Origin: JBAXQQ01 sp037131695 | Lineage (GTDB): Bacteria; Armatimonadota; Hebobacteria; CAIYQO01 | Length of the DNA: 64,000 nt | Assembly (NCBI GenBank): GCA_964638715.1 | Contig: CAZWZF010000001.1 | Coordinates: 124,001-188,000 of the forward strand | Direction of reading: 5' to 3' | Part shown: one piece after another, positions 36,235 to 45,520 of the stretch | Position numbering within the stretch: the first letter of the stretch is position 1 | Layout of the letters: the number at the start of each line of letters is the position of its first letter | Program-made: the position numbers and the translations under genes | The notes under the pieces: generated by a model | The model's database searches: none | What the model was told of the DNA's origin: nothing | The model's input: the letters and a program-made list of their open reading frames with translations, nothing else

Positions 36235-36342
36235 TTAAGAAAAATATGTGGAAATGTTTACCTGTGGTTAATTGAGTGGTAAAATTACTTCAGATTTGGG
36301 GGCCATGTCATTATTGCACGACTAATTGTCATATTCAGCATA

Positions 36343-37986
36343 TTGGTTCTCACCATCCATATAATATTGGCTGATGTTTTTGTGATGGCAGGTGTTGTTA
36401 CGCCTTCTCCCTTACCCATTATAATTGATAAACAGGAAATTTTTGCACCAGTGATGAACTCACTATTCATGATTGGTTCCCCAGCATCCATCGATAAAGA
36501 AAATATCATTTTAGTAACTCCGAATGGTACACTAACCATGAAAAAAGATAGTAGTGATGCTGAATTGAACGATAAACCTATAAAGTTATCCAGTTCACCG
36601 AAAGTAATTGATAACACAACATATCTGCCGATGCAGGCACTTTCAACTTATTTAAATGTCAATGTCTCTTTTGATCCTGCCTCTCGTTCATTATCTATAT
36701 CACCAATTGTTACTTTAGGCTATGAACCGCTTGGCAACGGTACTGCAATAACAGTAAAAAGTACTGCACCATTGTCATATAACAGTAGCTACACTAAAGG
36801 AAAAGGAGAATATGACACTCCCAAATATTATTTTGATTTAAAAGGTGTTTCTTTAGGATTTGTAGAGCAGCAAATTGCCGTTGACGAATCAACTGTCGCA
36901 AGAATGCGTGCTACCCAATTCTCTGTTTCACCGCCAATCACCAGACTTGTCATTGACCTTACTGGTGATGCCGATGTAAAACCTGTTATCACAGAAAACG
37001 GACAATTGTTAACTATAACTATAAAATCTCTTAATATTCCAGAACCGACCATAATACCATCTATAATTGATATCTTAAATCCCGCTGTTGAAAGTAAAAC
37101 GATAAAAATTACTAACGTAGCATATACAAAAAAATCAGATAACCGGTCTGATATCTCTATTACAACAGATTATAAACCACGGGTTACAGCCAGTTATAAT
37201 GAAACTGAAAATATTTTAACATTAATTATTCCTGATGTTACTGATATACCTTCACCAGTAAAAATCGCTGAAGGCGACATCGTTAAATCAATACAAATAG
37301 AAAAGAAAGAAACCAATGCTGCAATCCGTATAAAATGTGATGAAAATGCTGGATATCTTGTGCGCCGAGGTAATAAAGGAATTATAATATCAATTGGGAA
37401 ATTCACCTTGCAAGATATGCGTGTAGTACTTGACCCAGGTCATGGCGGCAATCAATCAGGTGCTGTCGGATATCGTCAAACTCTTGAAAAAAATATAAAT
37501 CTTGATGTGATGCTTCGGGTTGCAAAATTGCTTCGCCAGGAAAGTGTACCGGTTTTCTTAACCCGTGAAAAAGATGTCAGGATGGAATTAAGCGAAAGAA
37601 CAATTTACGCATCGTCAGTAAATGCAGATATTTTTGTATCCGTACATTGCAATTCATCTGGAGAAAGAAATAGCGGAGCAGGTACTCAAACATACTTTAC
37701 CCACGAATGGAGTGCGGTACTTGCCGGTGTAATGCATGATGAATTGAATAAAGCACTTAACCTGAAAGATGGCGGTATTCATTTAATGCATTTTTATGTA
37801 ACAAGAAAAACCACAATGCCATCCGTTCTGTTAGAATTAGCTTATATTAATAATTCAAGAGAAGAAGCATTGCTGCTTTCTCCTGATTTTCGCCAGTCAG
37901 CAGCAGTAGGAATTGTAAACGGAATCAAAAAATATGCAGCTAAAGATGACTGGAAAATGCGTCGATTGGTAATAGACGATAAGTAA
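36343..37986 (+). CDS. N-acetylmuramoyl-L-alanine amidase with AMIN-type N-terminal domains
   Basis: This is an exported cell-wall amidase that hydrolyses the MurNAc-L-Ala bond. The C-terminal Amidase_3 domain (about 360-540) has DPGHGG, the Glu ligand in TLEKNINLDV, SVHCNSS and the LLELAYINN glutamate. N-terminally there is a copper-amine-oxidase-N-like domain (about 20-120) and AMIN-like regions (about 130-350). The start given (TTG) is conservative: the hydrophobic signal sequence continues upstream in frame to about 36310, where only ATT/ATA codons are found before a stop at 36280. A GGGGG motif (36298-36302) sits seven bases before an ATT. The true initiation codon is uncertain. Confidence 0.85.
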   Translation: MVLTIHIILADVFVMAGVVTPSPLPIIIDKQEIFAPVMNSLFMIGSPASIDKENIILVTPNGTLTMKKDSSDAELNDKPIKLSSSPKVIDNTTYLPMQALSTYLNVNVSFDPASRSLSISPIVTLGYEPLGNGTAITVKSTAPLSYNSSYTKGKGEYDTPKYYFDLKGVSLGFVEQQIAVDESTVARMRATQFSVSPPITRLVIDLTGDADVKPVITENGQLLTITIKSLNIPEPTIIPSIIDILNPAVESKTIKITNVAYTKKSDNRSDISITTDYKPRVTASYNETENILTLIIPDVTDIPSPVKIAEGDIVKSIQIEKKETNAAIRIKCDENAGYLVRRGNKGIIISIGKFTLQDMRVVLDPGHGGNQSGAVGYRQTLEKNINLDVMLRVAKLLRQESVPVFLTREKDVRMELSERTIYASSVNADIFVSVHCNSSGERNSGAGTQTYFTHEWSAVLAGVMHDELNKALNLKDGGIHLMHFYVTRKTTMPSVLLELAYINNSREEALLLSPDFRQSAAVGIVNGIKKYAAKDDWKMRRLVIDDK

Positions 37987-38000
37987 AATTACATCATAAG

Positions 38001-38030
38001 TTGAATGATTATGCCCTTGAAGGGTATAAT
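38001..38030 (+). promoter_or_regulatory. Promoter abutting the NHL gene
   Basis: TTGAAT (38001-38006), 18 bases, TATAAT (38025-38030). The -10 ends seven bases before the ATG at 38038, so transcription would begin at or next to the start codon. Confidence 0.6.
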
Positions 38031-38037
38031 AAGTCAG

Positions 38038-39003
38038 ATGACAGATAATCGCTACAAATTTATAGAAATATCCGGTTGGGCAGCGCAAAATCAGGAGAAC
38101 GTTGATAACTCTGTTTTGACAGAATCTACTAAAGTGCGTCCGACAGGTTCACGTGCAACTATTAAGCCAATTGAAATAATAGGAGAACGTGGTTCAGAAA
38201 TTGGTCAATTTTATGCACCACAAGGAATAGCTATCGGCAATGATGATACCCTGTATGTTGCAGACACATTAAACAACCGTATCCAGCGTATTAGTGTAGA
38301 AGGCGGGGTTGACGCGATAGGTGCAGAAGGCGGTGAACCGGGAAGATTCAAATCGCCATCAGGAATTGCATTAGATAAACATCAATGTATTTATATCACA
38401 GACAAAGGCAACAACCGGCTTCAAAAATTTAGCAATAACGCGGCGTTATTATTTTCTATTTGCACCAGGGGTTCAGGTACCATGCAGCTTAATGGCCCGG
38501 GAGGATTAGCAATAGACCATACTAATAATATCTATGTCGCAGATACCGGAAATAACCGTTTCGTGTCATTCACATCAATAGGCAGAATCCGTCCCCTGCC
38601 CTTTTTAACTAATACAGATATTAAATTCAGTCGGCCAGGCGGTATAGCAATAAGAAAAGATGGAATCATCGCGTTGGCAGATACTTGGAATCACAGGATA
38701 TTGATTTACGATAATACCGGTAAATTATTACAGAAAATCGGGAAAGCCGGCAATGCTGCCGGTGAGTTAGGGCAGCCGACAGGTTTAGTGTTTGATACAG
38801 ACGATAGTTTAATTGTCTGTGAAGCGGGTAATAACAGATTGCAGAAATTTAATATTTATGGCAATAGTGTCTATACCTGGAACGGTCGAGAATGTAAAAC
38901 GGGACCATTAATGTGTCCTAACTCTGTAGTAATTTCAAAATCCGGTGAATTATATATTGCTGACACCGGAAATCATCGCATAATTCGATGCGAAATATGG
39001 TAA
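38038..39003 (+). CDS. NHL-repeat beta-propeller protein
   Basis: The 321-residue protein is made of NHL repeats (GIAIGNDDTLYVADTLNNRIQ, GIALDKHQCIYITDKGNNRLQ, GLAIDHTNNIYVADTGNNRF and others), forming a six-bladed propeller. There is no signal peptide from this start, so it is probably cytoplasmic. I choose ATG 38038 because the promoter -10 lies immediately upstream; the frame also has ATGs at 38005 and 38011 that would lie before the predicted transcription start. NHL proteins usually bind protein or nucleic-acid partners. No ribosome binding site is seen, as expected for a leaderless transcript. Confidence 0.85.
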   Translation: MTDNRYKFIEISGWAAQNQENVDNSVLTESTKVRPTGSRATIKPIEIIGERGSEIGQFYAPQGIAIGNDDTLYVADTLNNRIQRISVEGGVDAIGAEGGEPGRFKSPSGIALDKHQCIYITDKGNNRLQKFSNNAALLFSICTRGSGTMQLNGPGGLAIDHTNNIYVADTGNNRFVSFTSIGRIRPLPFLTNTDIKFSRPGGIAIRKDGIIALADTWNHRILIYDNTGKLLQKIGKAGNAAGELGQPTGLVFDTDDSLIVCEAGNNRLQKFNIYGNSVYTWNGRECKTGPLMCPNSVVISKSGELYIADTGNHRIIRCEIW

Positions 39004-39015
39004 TTGGAGATAATA

Positions 39016-39693
39016 ATGTCTAAATGCACCCTATGCGGCGCAAATTTAATAAGCAGTGTTGAACGGGAAAGTGGAGTATGTATTTTATGCGGGCATACTG
39101 TGCAATCTACTTCAGAAGTCATTACCAGGATGGAATACCAAAATATCAGCCGTGAAGAGAAAGTTTTGCCAGAAAGCTTGAAAAAACTTTCTTATGCATT
39201 AATGATTATTGGTCTGATAATTATTGCTATCGCAATTACATTTCTTATCCGCACTTTATGGATTGGGGCAAATTCACAAGCTGTAGCAATCGCGTTTCTT
39301 GCTGTCAGCACAATTATCGCAGTGAAAATAATAAACCAGGGAATAGGAATAATATCAATAGTTAATCTGGTACGCCAAAATTTCCTAACTCAATCTATTG
39401 TTCTAATGCTATTTGCAATTATAGCTTCAGGCGCAGCATGGTATTTCACTGTATATATTTTATCTTTAAATGAAATGCCGGGAATTGACTTCAAGGCATG
39501 GACTGCTAAAGAAAGGTTATTTGTTCCTTACTGTTTAGGATTGATAGCATTGCTATGGGGATACCTGGTGGCATTAATTCTAAAAAAGTTTAATGAAGAT
39601 GACGTTCGCAAACTATTCGAAGCCGAGAAAGAAGTTGCATCAATAATAAGTGATGACGATAAACCGTTTTTCACACGTTCACACAATGAGTAA
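39016..39693 (+). CDS. Zinc-ribbon integral membrane protein
   Basis: The 225-residue protein starts with a zinc ribbon (CTLCGANL and CILCGHTV, residues about 4-30). Four TM helices follow (about 60-85, 95-125, 130-150 and 175-195) with an acidic C-terminus. I start at ATG 39016 (GGAG nine bases upstream) instead of the TTG four codons earlier. I recognise no family. It follows the NHL gene by 12 bases and precedes fpg by 5, so they are probably in one transcript. Confidence 0.8.
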   Translation: MSKCTLCGANLISSVERESGVCILCGHTVQSTSEVITRMEYQNISREEKVLPESLKKLSYALMIIGLIIIAIAITFLIRTLWIGANSQAVAIAFLAVSTIIAVKIINQGIGIISIVNLVRQNFLTQSIVLMLFAIIASGAAWYFTVYILSLNEMPGIDFKAWTAKERLFVPYCLGLIALLWGYLVALILKKFNEDDVRKLFEAEKEVASIISDDDKPFFTRSHNE

Positions 39694-39698
39694 GATAA

Positions 39699-40532
39699 AT
39701 GCCTGAATTACCAGAAGTTGAAACTATTCGACGACAAATAACTCCTCATATTACTGGTAAAAAAATCACCGAAGTTATTACTGGACGTGACCGTGCAATC
39801 CGCGAAAACAGCTCTCCAGAAGAGTTTATCGGTATGATTCAGGGAGCAAGAATAGTTGAATCGTTACGACGGGGAAAAGTAATTGTCTTAACTCTCAGCA
39901 ATGGCAATTCAATTCTTTTCAGATTAGGAATGAGCGGTCGAGTTTATCTTGCTCCAACAGAATCACCATTGCTCAATCATACACATGTAAGAATATTGTT
40001 GTCAGACCATAACGAATTGCGCTTTGTGGATCCCAGAACTTTTGGCAGTGTAACAGCGGTTACTGGAACTGATATCTTAACTCTGCCTACTTTAGAACAT
40101 TACGGGTGCGAACCATTCGACAAAAACTTTACTCCTGAAAAACTGCGTGAAGTTTTAAATACTACAAAAGTACCACTCCAGGCTGCGCTAATGGATCAAA
40201 GCAAGGTAACTGGAATCGGTAAAATTTATGCTGATGAAGTCTGTTTTCAAGCAAAACTTCCGCCATTAAAACCTGCTTATTCATTGACAGATGAAGAAAT
40301 CATTCGTTTACATACTGCTATTCATGAAATATTAGCTGCCGCAATATCTGCCCGTGGAACATCAAACCGCGACGCGTCATATCGTGATGCAGACGGCAAC
40401 CATGGCACCTATCAAAACCAGCTTAAAGTTTATCAGCGGGAAAATAAACCTTGCCGCGAGTGTGGTGAATTAATAAATTACAAGCCATTTGCCGGCAGAA
40501 GAATACACTATTGCCCAAATTGTCAGAAATAG
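39699..40532 (+). CDS. mutM: Formamidopyrimidine-DNA glycosylase
   Basis: Fpg/MutM removes 8-oxoguanine and FapyG by base excision. The 277-residue protein starts MPELPEVETIRR, with catalytic Pro2 and Glu3 after Met removal. It has the conserved Lys in RRGKVI, the H2TH domain (about 155-220, DQSKVTGIGKIYADEVCF), and a C-terminal zinc finger with CRECG...CPNCQK. It starts five bases after the zinc-ribbon membrane protein. A short terminator-like hairpin follows, then converging ruvA. Confidence 0.97.
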   Translation: MPELPEVETIRRQITPHITGKKITEVITGRDRAIRENSSPEEFIGMIQGARIVESLRRGKVIVLTLSNGNSILFRLGMSGRVYLAPTESPLLNHTHVRILLSDHNELRFVDPRTFGSVTAVTGTDILTLPTLEHYGCEPFDKNFTPEKLREVLNTTKVPLQAALMDQSKVTGIGKIYADEVCFQAKLPPLKPAYSLTDEEIIRLHTAIHEILAAAISARGTSNRDASYRDADGNHGTYQNQLKVYQRENKPCRECGELINYKPFAGRRIHYCPNCQK

Positions 40533-40551
40533 TATTTAACTATGTTTTATT
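40529..40551 (+). terminator. Weak terminator after mutM
   Basis: ATAGT and ACTAT form a five-pair stem around ATTTA, followed by GTTTTATT. It overlaps the end of mutM and the 3' end of ruvA. Its strength is doubtful. Confidence 0.35.
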
Positions 40552-41176
40552 GCTGCCTGAATATAACTTCCAGCATCTCTTGAGTATTCGTGGGAACTGG
40601 CGACAACATCATGGCTTTTCTAATCATATTCAATCCGTCTGCCCGGTTATAGCCTAATTGCTGCAATACCAGCATTACTTCATTTTCCAATTCTGCTATA
40701 TCCGATGATATTGCAGGGCTACTCCCGGGTGTTTGAGTTGCTGTATCTAAAGCCATATATGCCGTCATTTTTCCTTGCAACTTTGCCACTACTTCACGTG
40801 CTTTTTGTTGACCAATTCCCGGAAGTTGTGTCAGAAATCTGGTATCACCGGCTTCTATTGCGGCGGCAATGCGGGATACCGGCTGTGCTATTGCTTTTAC
40901 CGCAGTTCGAGGCCCAATACTTGCAACTTGAATAAATGATTCAAAAAAATCACGTTCAGCTTTATTATTAAAACCAATCATAACCGGGGTAGCACGATTC
41001 TGATCTATTTGAAGATAATAATATATAATCAACGATACTTCTGAACCTTCAACAGCTTCAGGCATTTGCGCAAGAATAGCTGGAGCTATTAAAACCTCAT
41101 AACCGATTCCACCGGCAATGATAATCATAGAAGATGACAACCGTTCTAAAACTGTGCCTTGAATATAACTAATCAT
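40547..41176 (-). CDS. ruvA: Holliday junction branch migration protein RuvA
   Basis: The 209-residue protein has the N-terminal OB fold (ISYIQGTVLE), the helix-hairpin-helix motifs (IQVASIGPRTAVKAI and LPGIGQQKAREVV) and the C-terminal RuvB-contacting helix (VMLVLQQLGYNRADG). RuvA binds the Holliday junction and loads RuvB. RuvB and RuvC are not adjacent; xer is the upstream neighbour by 46 bases. No other function is likely. Confidence 0.95.
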   Translation of the reverse strand: MISYIQGTVLERLSSSMIIIAGGIGYEVLIAPAILAQMPEAVEGSEVSLIIYYYLQIDQNRATPVMIGFNNKAERDFFESFIQVASIGPRTAVKAIAQPVSRIAAAIEAGDTRFLTQLPGIGQQKAREVVAKLQGKMTAYMALDTATQTPGSSPAISSDIAELENEVMLVLQQLGYNRADGLNMIRKAMMLSPVPTNTQEMLEVIFRQQ

Positions 41177-41222
41177 GACGAAATAATACCGTTTTGTGTT
41201 GCATTAGTCCAATTATTTCAGA

Positions 41223-42110
41223 CTATTTTACAATTTTTCTCGCTCGTGGATGCGTAGCAGCGAAAACTTCACGCAGCATATCTGTCGCGACATGAGTGTA
41301 AACTTCTGTTGTTGCTATCGATGCATGTCCCAGCATTTCCTGAATTATTCGCAGATCAGCACCGCGTTCAAGCAAATGAGTTGCAAATGAATGACGAAGG
41401 GTATGTGGCGATATGCTTTTAATAATACCAGCTTTTTTTGCAGATGATTTAATAATTAACCAGAATGCTGCACGAGTTAAATGTCCTTTTACCTTGCCGG
41501 GAAATATGAACGGGTTGGTATCATTTCTATTGCTTAAATATAATTGCAGCCATTTCACAGCATGACTGCCAATGGGTACAATTCTTTCTTTGTTACCCTT
41601 CCCTATCACCCTGATATATCCTACATTTAATTGCAGATTATCGCGTTTTAAAGACACTAATTCAGTAACGCGCAGTCCTGTTGCATATAATACTTCCAGC
41701 ATCGTTCTATCGCGCAAACCGCGTATATCTGACGCATCAGGAGCACTGAGAAGCATATCAACTTCTTCCAAATTTAATGTTGATGGCAGTTTTTTCACCG
41801 GATGCGGAAGAGTTACATTTGCTGTCGGGTCGACAGTAATAATTTGTTCTGCCACCATAAAACGATAGAAAGTCCGTACGGCAGTTAACTTGCGACTAAT
41901 GGTAGCAGTTGATAATTTACGCCGGTTTAGATAAGAAAGATACCTGATAATATCACTGTCAGTAGCAATTGTGATATTCACAATTGAGCAATGTTCAGAT
42001 AAAAAAAGTTGAAGTTCGTTTAAGTCTCGTCTATATGCTGCAATCGAATTATTCGCCAATCCGCGTTCTAAAATTAGATAATCGAGAAAATTATCAATTT
42101 CATTATTCAT
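41223..42110 (-). CDS. XerC/XerD-type site-specific tyrosine recombinase
   Basis: The 295-residue protein has the SAM-like N-terminal core-binding domain and a tyrosine recombinase domain. Catalytic residues are R147 (TGLRVTEL), K172 (GKGNKER), H236 and R239 (HTLRH), H262 (LGHASIATTEVYTH) and Y271. The size and spacing match XerD/XerC, which resolve chromosome dimers at dif. I saw no second xer gene or dif site nearby, so it could be the sole Xer or a paralogue. It starts 8 bases after the GrpB-like gene. Confidence 0.92.
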   Translation of the reverse strand: MNNEIDNFLDYLILERGLANNSIAAYRRDLNELQLFLSEHCSIVNITIATDSDIIRYLSYLNRRKLSTATISRKLTAVRTFYRFMVAEQIITVDPTANVTLPHPVKKLPSTLNLEEVDMLLSAPDASDIRGLRDRTMLEVLYATGLRVTELVSLKRDNLQLNVGYIRVIGKGNKERIVPIGSHAVKWLQLYLSNRNDTNPFIFPGKVKGHLTRAAFWLIIKSSAKKAGIIKSISPHTLRHSFATHLLERGADLRIIQEMLGHASIATTEVYTHVATDMLREVFAATHPRARKIVK

Positions 42111-42118
42111 TTTCTGAT

Positions 42119-42640
42119 TTAACCTAATTCTTTGGCTGCATTTTCTAATATTTCAGCAATTAATGGCGCTTTACCGGCAAGGTATGATTCTCTGTCATTG
42201 GGGAACTTCTCAGCCAGTTCTTTTTTTAGACTATCATATTTTTCTGCAACATCAGGATGCGCAACTAAATAATCCCGAAATATAATCCATTGTTTCCAAT
42301 GATTACTTCCTTTTTCCACCATGTGGACATGGCAGGTACGAGGATTGCCCAGAACGAAAAAATTCCTGCCGGGAAGGCCGAAATCACCTAAATATTCAAA
42401 ACCGGCTGATTCCATTAACGGAATACACTTGTCTAAATCAGATATTTGGGGAATCATTATTGCTATATCAATTACTGGTTTAGCGGACAAACCAGGTATG
42501 GATGTGCTTCCTATGTGCTGGATATCCATTGCTAAAGCACCTAAAGCATCGGCAATTCTTTTTTCTTCTATTTTATACAACTTTTCCCATTGAGGAGAAA
42601 ATGGCGATAATTTAACAGTTCCTGGTGGTAACCCAAGCAT
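42119..42640 (-). CDS. GrpB family protein (UPF0157, nucleotidyltransferase-fold)
   Basis: This 173-residue protein carries the GrpB/UPF0157 signatures VKLSPFSPQWEKLY, DIQHIGSTSIPGLSAKPVIDIAIM and RNFFVLGNPRTCHVHMVEKGS near the middle. The family has a nucleotidyltransferase-like fold but no settled function. I start at the ATG at 42638-42640, with GAGGTG six bases upstream; a GTG three codons earlier is an alternative. It is the first gene of a three-gene minus-strand run. Confidence 0.88.
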   Translation of the reverse strand: MLGLPPGTVKLSPFSPQWEKLYKIEEKRIADALGALAMDIQHIGSTSIPGLSAKPVIDIAIMIPQISDLDKCIPLMESAGFEYLGDFGLPGRNFFVLGNPRTCHVHMVEKGSNHWKQWIIFRDYLVAHPDVAEKYDSLKKELAEKFPNDRESYLAGKAPLIAEILENAAKELG

Positions 42641-42774
42641 AATATTCACCTCGTATAATTAATAATATATCATTTCATACTAAATTATGCAAGTTATCGC
42701 TTAGTAAGTTATCAAAATATTCGATTTCTTAACATTTTTTTAATGTAAAGCTACTAAAATCCTGCATTTATTGT

Positions 42775-42803
42775 TTGCAATCAATGCCAATCATGGGTAT
42801 AAT
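42775..42803 (+). promoter_or_regulatory. Promoter of the thiL-larC-tatD cluster
   Basis: TTGCAA (42775-42780), 17 bases, then TATAAT (42798-42803). The leader is about 48 bases and includes GGAG at 42824 or so. It drives the small hypothetical gene at 42858 and likely the genes after it. Confidence 0.7.
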
Positions 42804-42857
42804 CATCTTGCCCGCATTATCGCGGAGACTACAAAAAAAAATAAATTGGAAAATTAA

Positions 42858-43334
42858 ATGCGTACACCAACAATCTTAATCATTTTTACTGTATTTTTAG
42901 TTGGCATCGTCTTATTTTTGACTATATCCCGGAAACAGGATGCGTCACATCCAGCTATGATACAGGTAAACACATTTTTAAAGGCAATAATTGATAAAAA
43001 CTCCGTTGCAGTTGAATCCGCATTAGACCCTAAATATGCAACAGTTACATGGGTGGGCGAAGGCGATTCAAAAACACTGGTTTCATTGCACTTTAAAAGT
43101 TTCTCGCCATCAGGTGGTGGTGCTTTTACTACTATCCCGGAAAGTAAATGGTCAAATTATGATTTAAGAAAATTAACCATTGATACTACTGCGGCTACGA
43201 ACCCGGACATTGATGAAGAAGCTAAAACAGCTTCTGTAAAAATGACAGATGGTGTTAAGGTATTTTTAAGGCAGAATGAGAGTGGGAAATGGATAATTTG
43301 TCATATTCAGAAAAAAGTAGAGGCCGATCAATAA
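42858..43334 (+). CDS. Small single-pass membrane protein of unknown function
   Basis: The 158-residue protein has an N-terminal TM anchor or signal (TILIIFTVFLVGIVLFLTI, about 5-24) without a lipobox Cys. A soluble domain follows, with an alpha-beta pattern resembling NTF2/DUF4878-like folds (a helix, then VNTFLKAIIDKNSVAVESALDPKY, and a sheet ending ESGKWIICHIQKKV). I do not recognise a family. It overlaps thiL by 46 bases. Confidence 0.7.
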   Translation: MRTPTILIIFTVFLVGIVLFLTISRKQDASHPAMIQVNTFLKAIIDKNSVAVESALDPKYATVTWVGEGDSKTLVSLHFKSFSPSGGGAFTTIPESKWSNYDLRKLTIDTTAATNPDIDEEAKTASVKMTDGVKVFLRQNESGKWIICHIQKKVEADQ

Positions 43335-44311
43335 TTGATATACCTGGCGAAGACGCGTTAATTGCGAAATTGGCTGGCATATTGCCTGCTCCTCGCCAAA
43401 CTGCTCTTACTATAGGTGATGACGCCGCTGCTATTGAATTACCCGGCGGGAAATTTCTATTAGTTACTACCGACGTCCTCATGGAAGGCGTCCATTTTCG
43501 TCTCTGCTGGGGTGACATTTTCGCATTAGGTTGGAAAGCACTGGAACAAAACCTTTCTGATATCGCCGCTATGGGTGGAGTTCCCACCCATGCTGTTGTC
43601 GGTTTAGCTGTACCACCAGGATGGGACCAGGAAAATGCATTTGAATTATATCAGGGAATCGCCGAGTGCGCCCGAACTGCCGGTGTTGATGTCGTAGGTG
43701 GCGATACTATCACCTCTGTTGGCCCTCTTACTATTTCTGTTACAGTTCTTGGTGAAACAAAAAATCCTATAACACGATATGGTGCCCGACCCGGTGATGC
43801 TATTTACATAACCGGAACTCTCGGACGCGCTGCTTCCGGTTTAATCGCATTAGAATCTAATCGTCCTATACCTCTTGATTTATCTGCCGCGGTGGAAGCA
43901 CAAATGCGTCCTATCGCACGTATGAGTGAAGGCAAGGCACTGGGCGAAAGCGGCATAGTAACATCAATGATGGATCTTAGCGATGGTGTAGCGACTGATT
44001 TAAACAGATTATGCCGCCGCAGCAGAGTCGGCGCATTAATACATGAAGCGATGCTGCCGGTTGATGAAATTGTAGAAAGAGTGATGAATTGGGTTGAGGA
44101 TTCGCGCAATCCAGTGGAAATAGCTTTAAATGGCGGAGAAGATTTCGAACTGTTATTTACAGCACCAGAAGATGCAGATGATGAGTTAAGACAAATATGT
44201 GATACTCCTATTACTAAAGTAGGTGAAATAACAACCGGAGACTGGGTAGTTATTCAACATATTGATGGCAGTAGCACGCCACTGCACTGGGGCTTTACCC
44301 ATCCGATATAG
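43289..44311 (+). CDS. thiL: Thiamine-monophosphate kinase
   Basis: ThiL phosphorylates thiamine monophosphate to thiamine pyrophosphate. The 340-residue protein has the PurM/AIRS-like fold with IGDDAAAIELPGG, the metal-binding DVLMEGVHF segment, NLSDIAAMGGVPTHAVVGLAVP, DVVGGDT and the later MMDLSDGVATDLNRL and ALNGGEDFELLF. It overlaps the upstream small gene by 46 bases and leads into larC by 12 bases. No other thiamine genes are present. Confidence 0.96.
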   Translation: MDNLSYSEKSRGRSIIDIPGEDALIAKLAGILPAPRQTALTIGDDAAAIELPGGKFLLVTTDVLMEGVHFRLCWGDIFALGWKALEQNLSDIAAMGGVPTHAVVGLAVPPGWDQENAFELYQGIAECARTAGVDVVGGDTITSVGPLTISVTVLGETKNPITRYGARPGDAIYITGTLGRAASGLIALESNRPIPLDLSAAVEAQMRPIARMSEGKALGESGIVTSMMDLSDGVATDLNRLCRRSRVGALIHEAMLPVDEIVERVMNWVEDSRNPVEIALNGGEDFELLFTAPEDADDELRQICDTPITKVGEITTGDWVVIQHIDGSSTPLHWGFTHPI

Positions 44312-44323
44312 GGGTTTAATAAA

Positions 44324-45520
44324 TTGAAAATAGCATATTTTGATTGCATTTGCGGCATTAGCGGTAATATGACATTAGGTGCGATGATTGCCGCAGGTTT
44401 ACCAGCAGAAACGTTAATCTCTGAACTAAAAAAAATACACCTTCATGGTTGGGAATTAAAGATAGAAAATGTCACTAAAAAAGGCATCGCCGCAACCCAT
44501 TTAGATGTAATAGAAAGTCATCAACACCACCATCATGAAGAAGAAGAAAGTAATCACCATCATCATACGCATCGCGGATTATATGATATTATCAAAATAA
44601 TTGATGACAGCCACCTGCATGAAAATATTAAAGAAACCGCAAAAAAGATATTTACACGCCTGGGCGAGGCTGAAGCCGATGTTCACGGCACCACCCCGGA
44701 CAAAGTTCATTTTCATGAAGTTGGCGCGGTAGACGCGATTATTGATATCGTCGGCACTGCCATCGGTATGCATCATTTAGGAATTGATAAAGTTTATGCA
44801 TCTGCTATCCCTACCGGAAATGGCTGGGTCAATTGCGCCCACGGCACATTGCCCATACCTGCCCCTGCAACCGCCTACCTGCTTTGCGGTGCACAGATTA
44901 CCCCTACTGATATACAAGGCGAATTAACCACCCCTACCGGAGCAGCAATCGCAACTACCCTTGCTGAAAGCTTTGGCAATATGCCGGCTATGAAAATTAT
45001 TACTATTGGATATGGTGCCGGCACTAAAGAATTTGATATTCCAAATGTTATGCGCATATTTATTGGCGAAACTACAGATGATAAAACAAGCGACAGAATT
45101 ATATCACTGGAATTCAATCTCGATGATTGCACCGGTGAAGCTATCGGCTACCTGATGGAAAAAACATTGCAAACCGGCGCATTGGATATCTTTTATACTC
45201 CGGTACAAATGAAAAAAAATCGTCCCGGAGTGATGGTAACTGTCTTATGCAAAGAGAACAATGAAGATGAGATTGTCAGATTGCTGATGCGTGAATCTAC
45301 TACATTAGGCATAAGACGTACCGAAATCACACGATATATTTTGCCAAGAAATATTGTAACAATAACAACACCTTTAGGTGATGTACGGGTAAAAACTTCG
45401 GAATTTGAAGGCAAGATTAAATATGCCCCTGAATATGAAGATTGCAAAAAGATTGCTGAATCATTAAATATTCCCTTAATTGAAGTTTTTAATATGGTTT
45501 TATCGCAAATGGTTAAGTAA
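44324..45520 (+). CDS. larC: LarC, nickel insertase of the nickel-pincer cofactor
   Basis: LarC inserts nickel into the thiocarboxylated pyridinium nucleotide in a CTP-dependent step. The 398-residue protein opens with MKIAYFDCICGISGNMTLGAM, the family signature. It contains a His-rich loop (about 67-85, about nine His in two clusters) that likely binds nickel, then HFHEVGAVDAIIDIVGTA and IPTGNGWVNCAHGTLPIPAP. Unlike the Lactobacillus protein it needs no frameshift to be full length. It starts with TTG and AGGGG upstream, and its stop overlaps the tatD start. larE is on the other strand at 31.7-32.6 kb. Confidence 0.95.
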   Translation: MKIAYFDCICGISGNMTLGAMIAAGLPAETLISELKKIHLHGWELKIENVTKKGIAATHLDVIESHQHHHHEEEESNHHHHTHRGLYDIIKIIDDSHLHENIKETAKKIFTRLGEAEADVHGTTPDKVHFHEVGAVDAIIDIVGTAIGMHHLGIDKVYASAIPTGNGWVNCAHGTLPIPAPATAYLLCGAQITPTDIQGELTTPTGAAIATTLAESFGNMPAMKIITIGYGAGTKEFDIPNVMRIFIGETTDDKTSDRIISLEFNLDDCTGEAIGYLMEKTLQTGALDIFYTPVQMKKNRPGVMVTVLCKENNEDEIVRLLMRESTTLGIRRTEITRYILPRNIVTITTPLGDVRVKTSEFEGKIKYAPEYEDCKKIAESLNIPLIEVFNMVLSQMVK

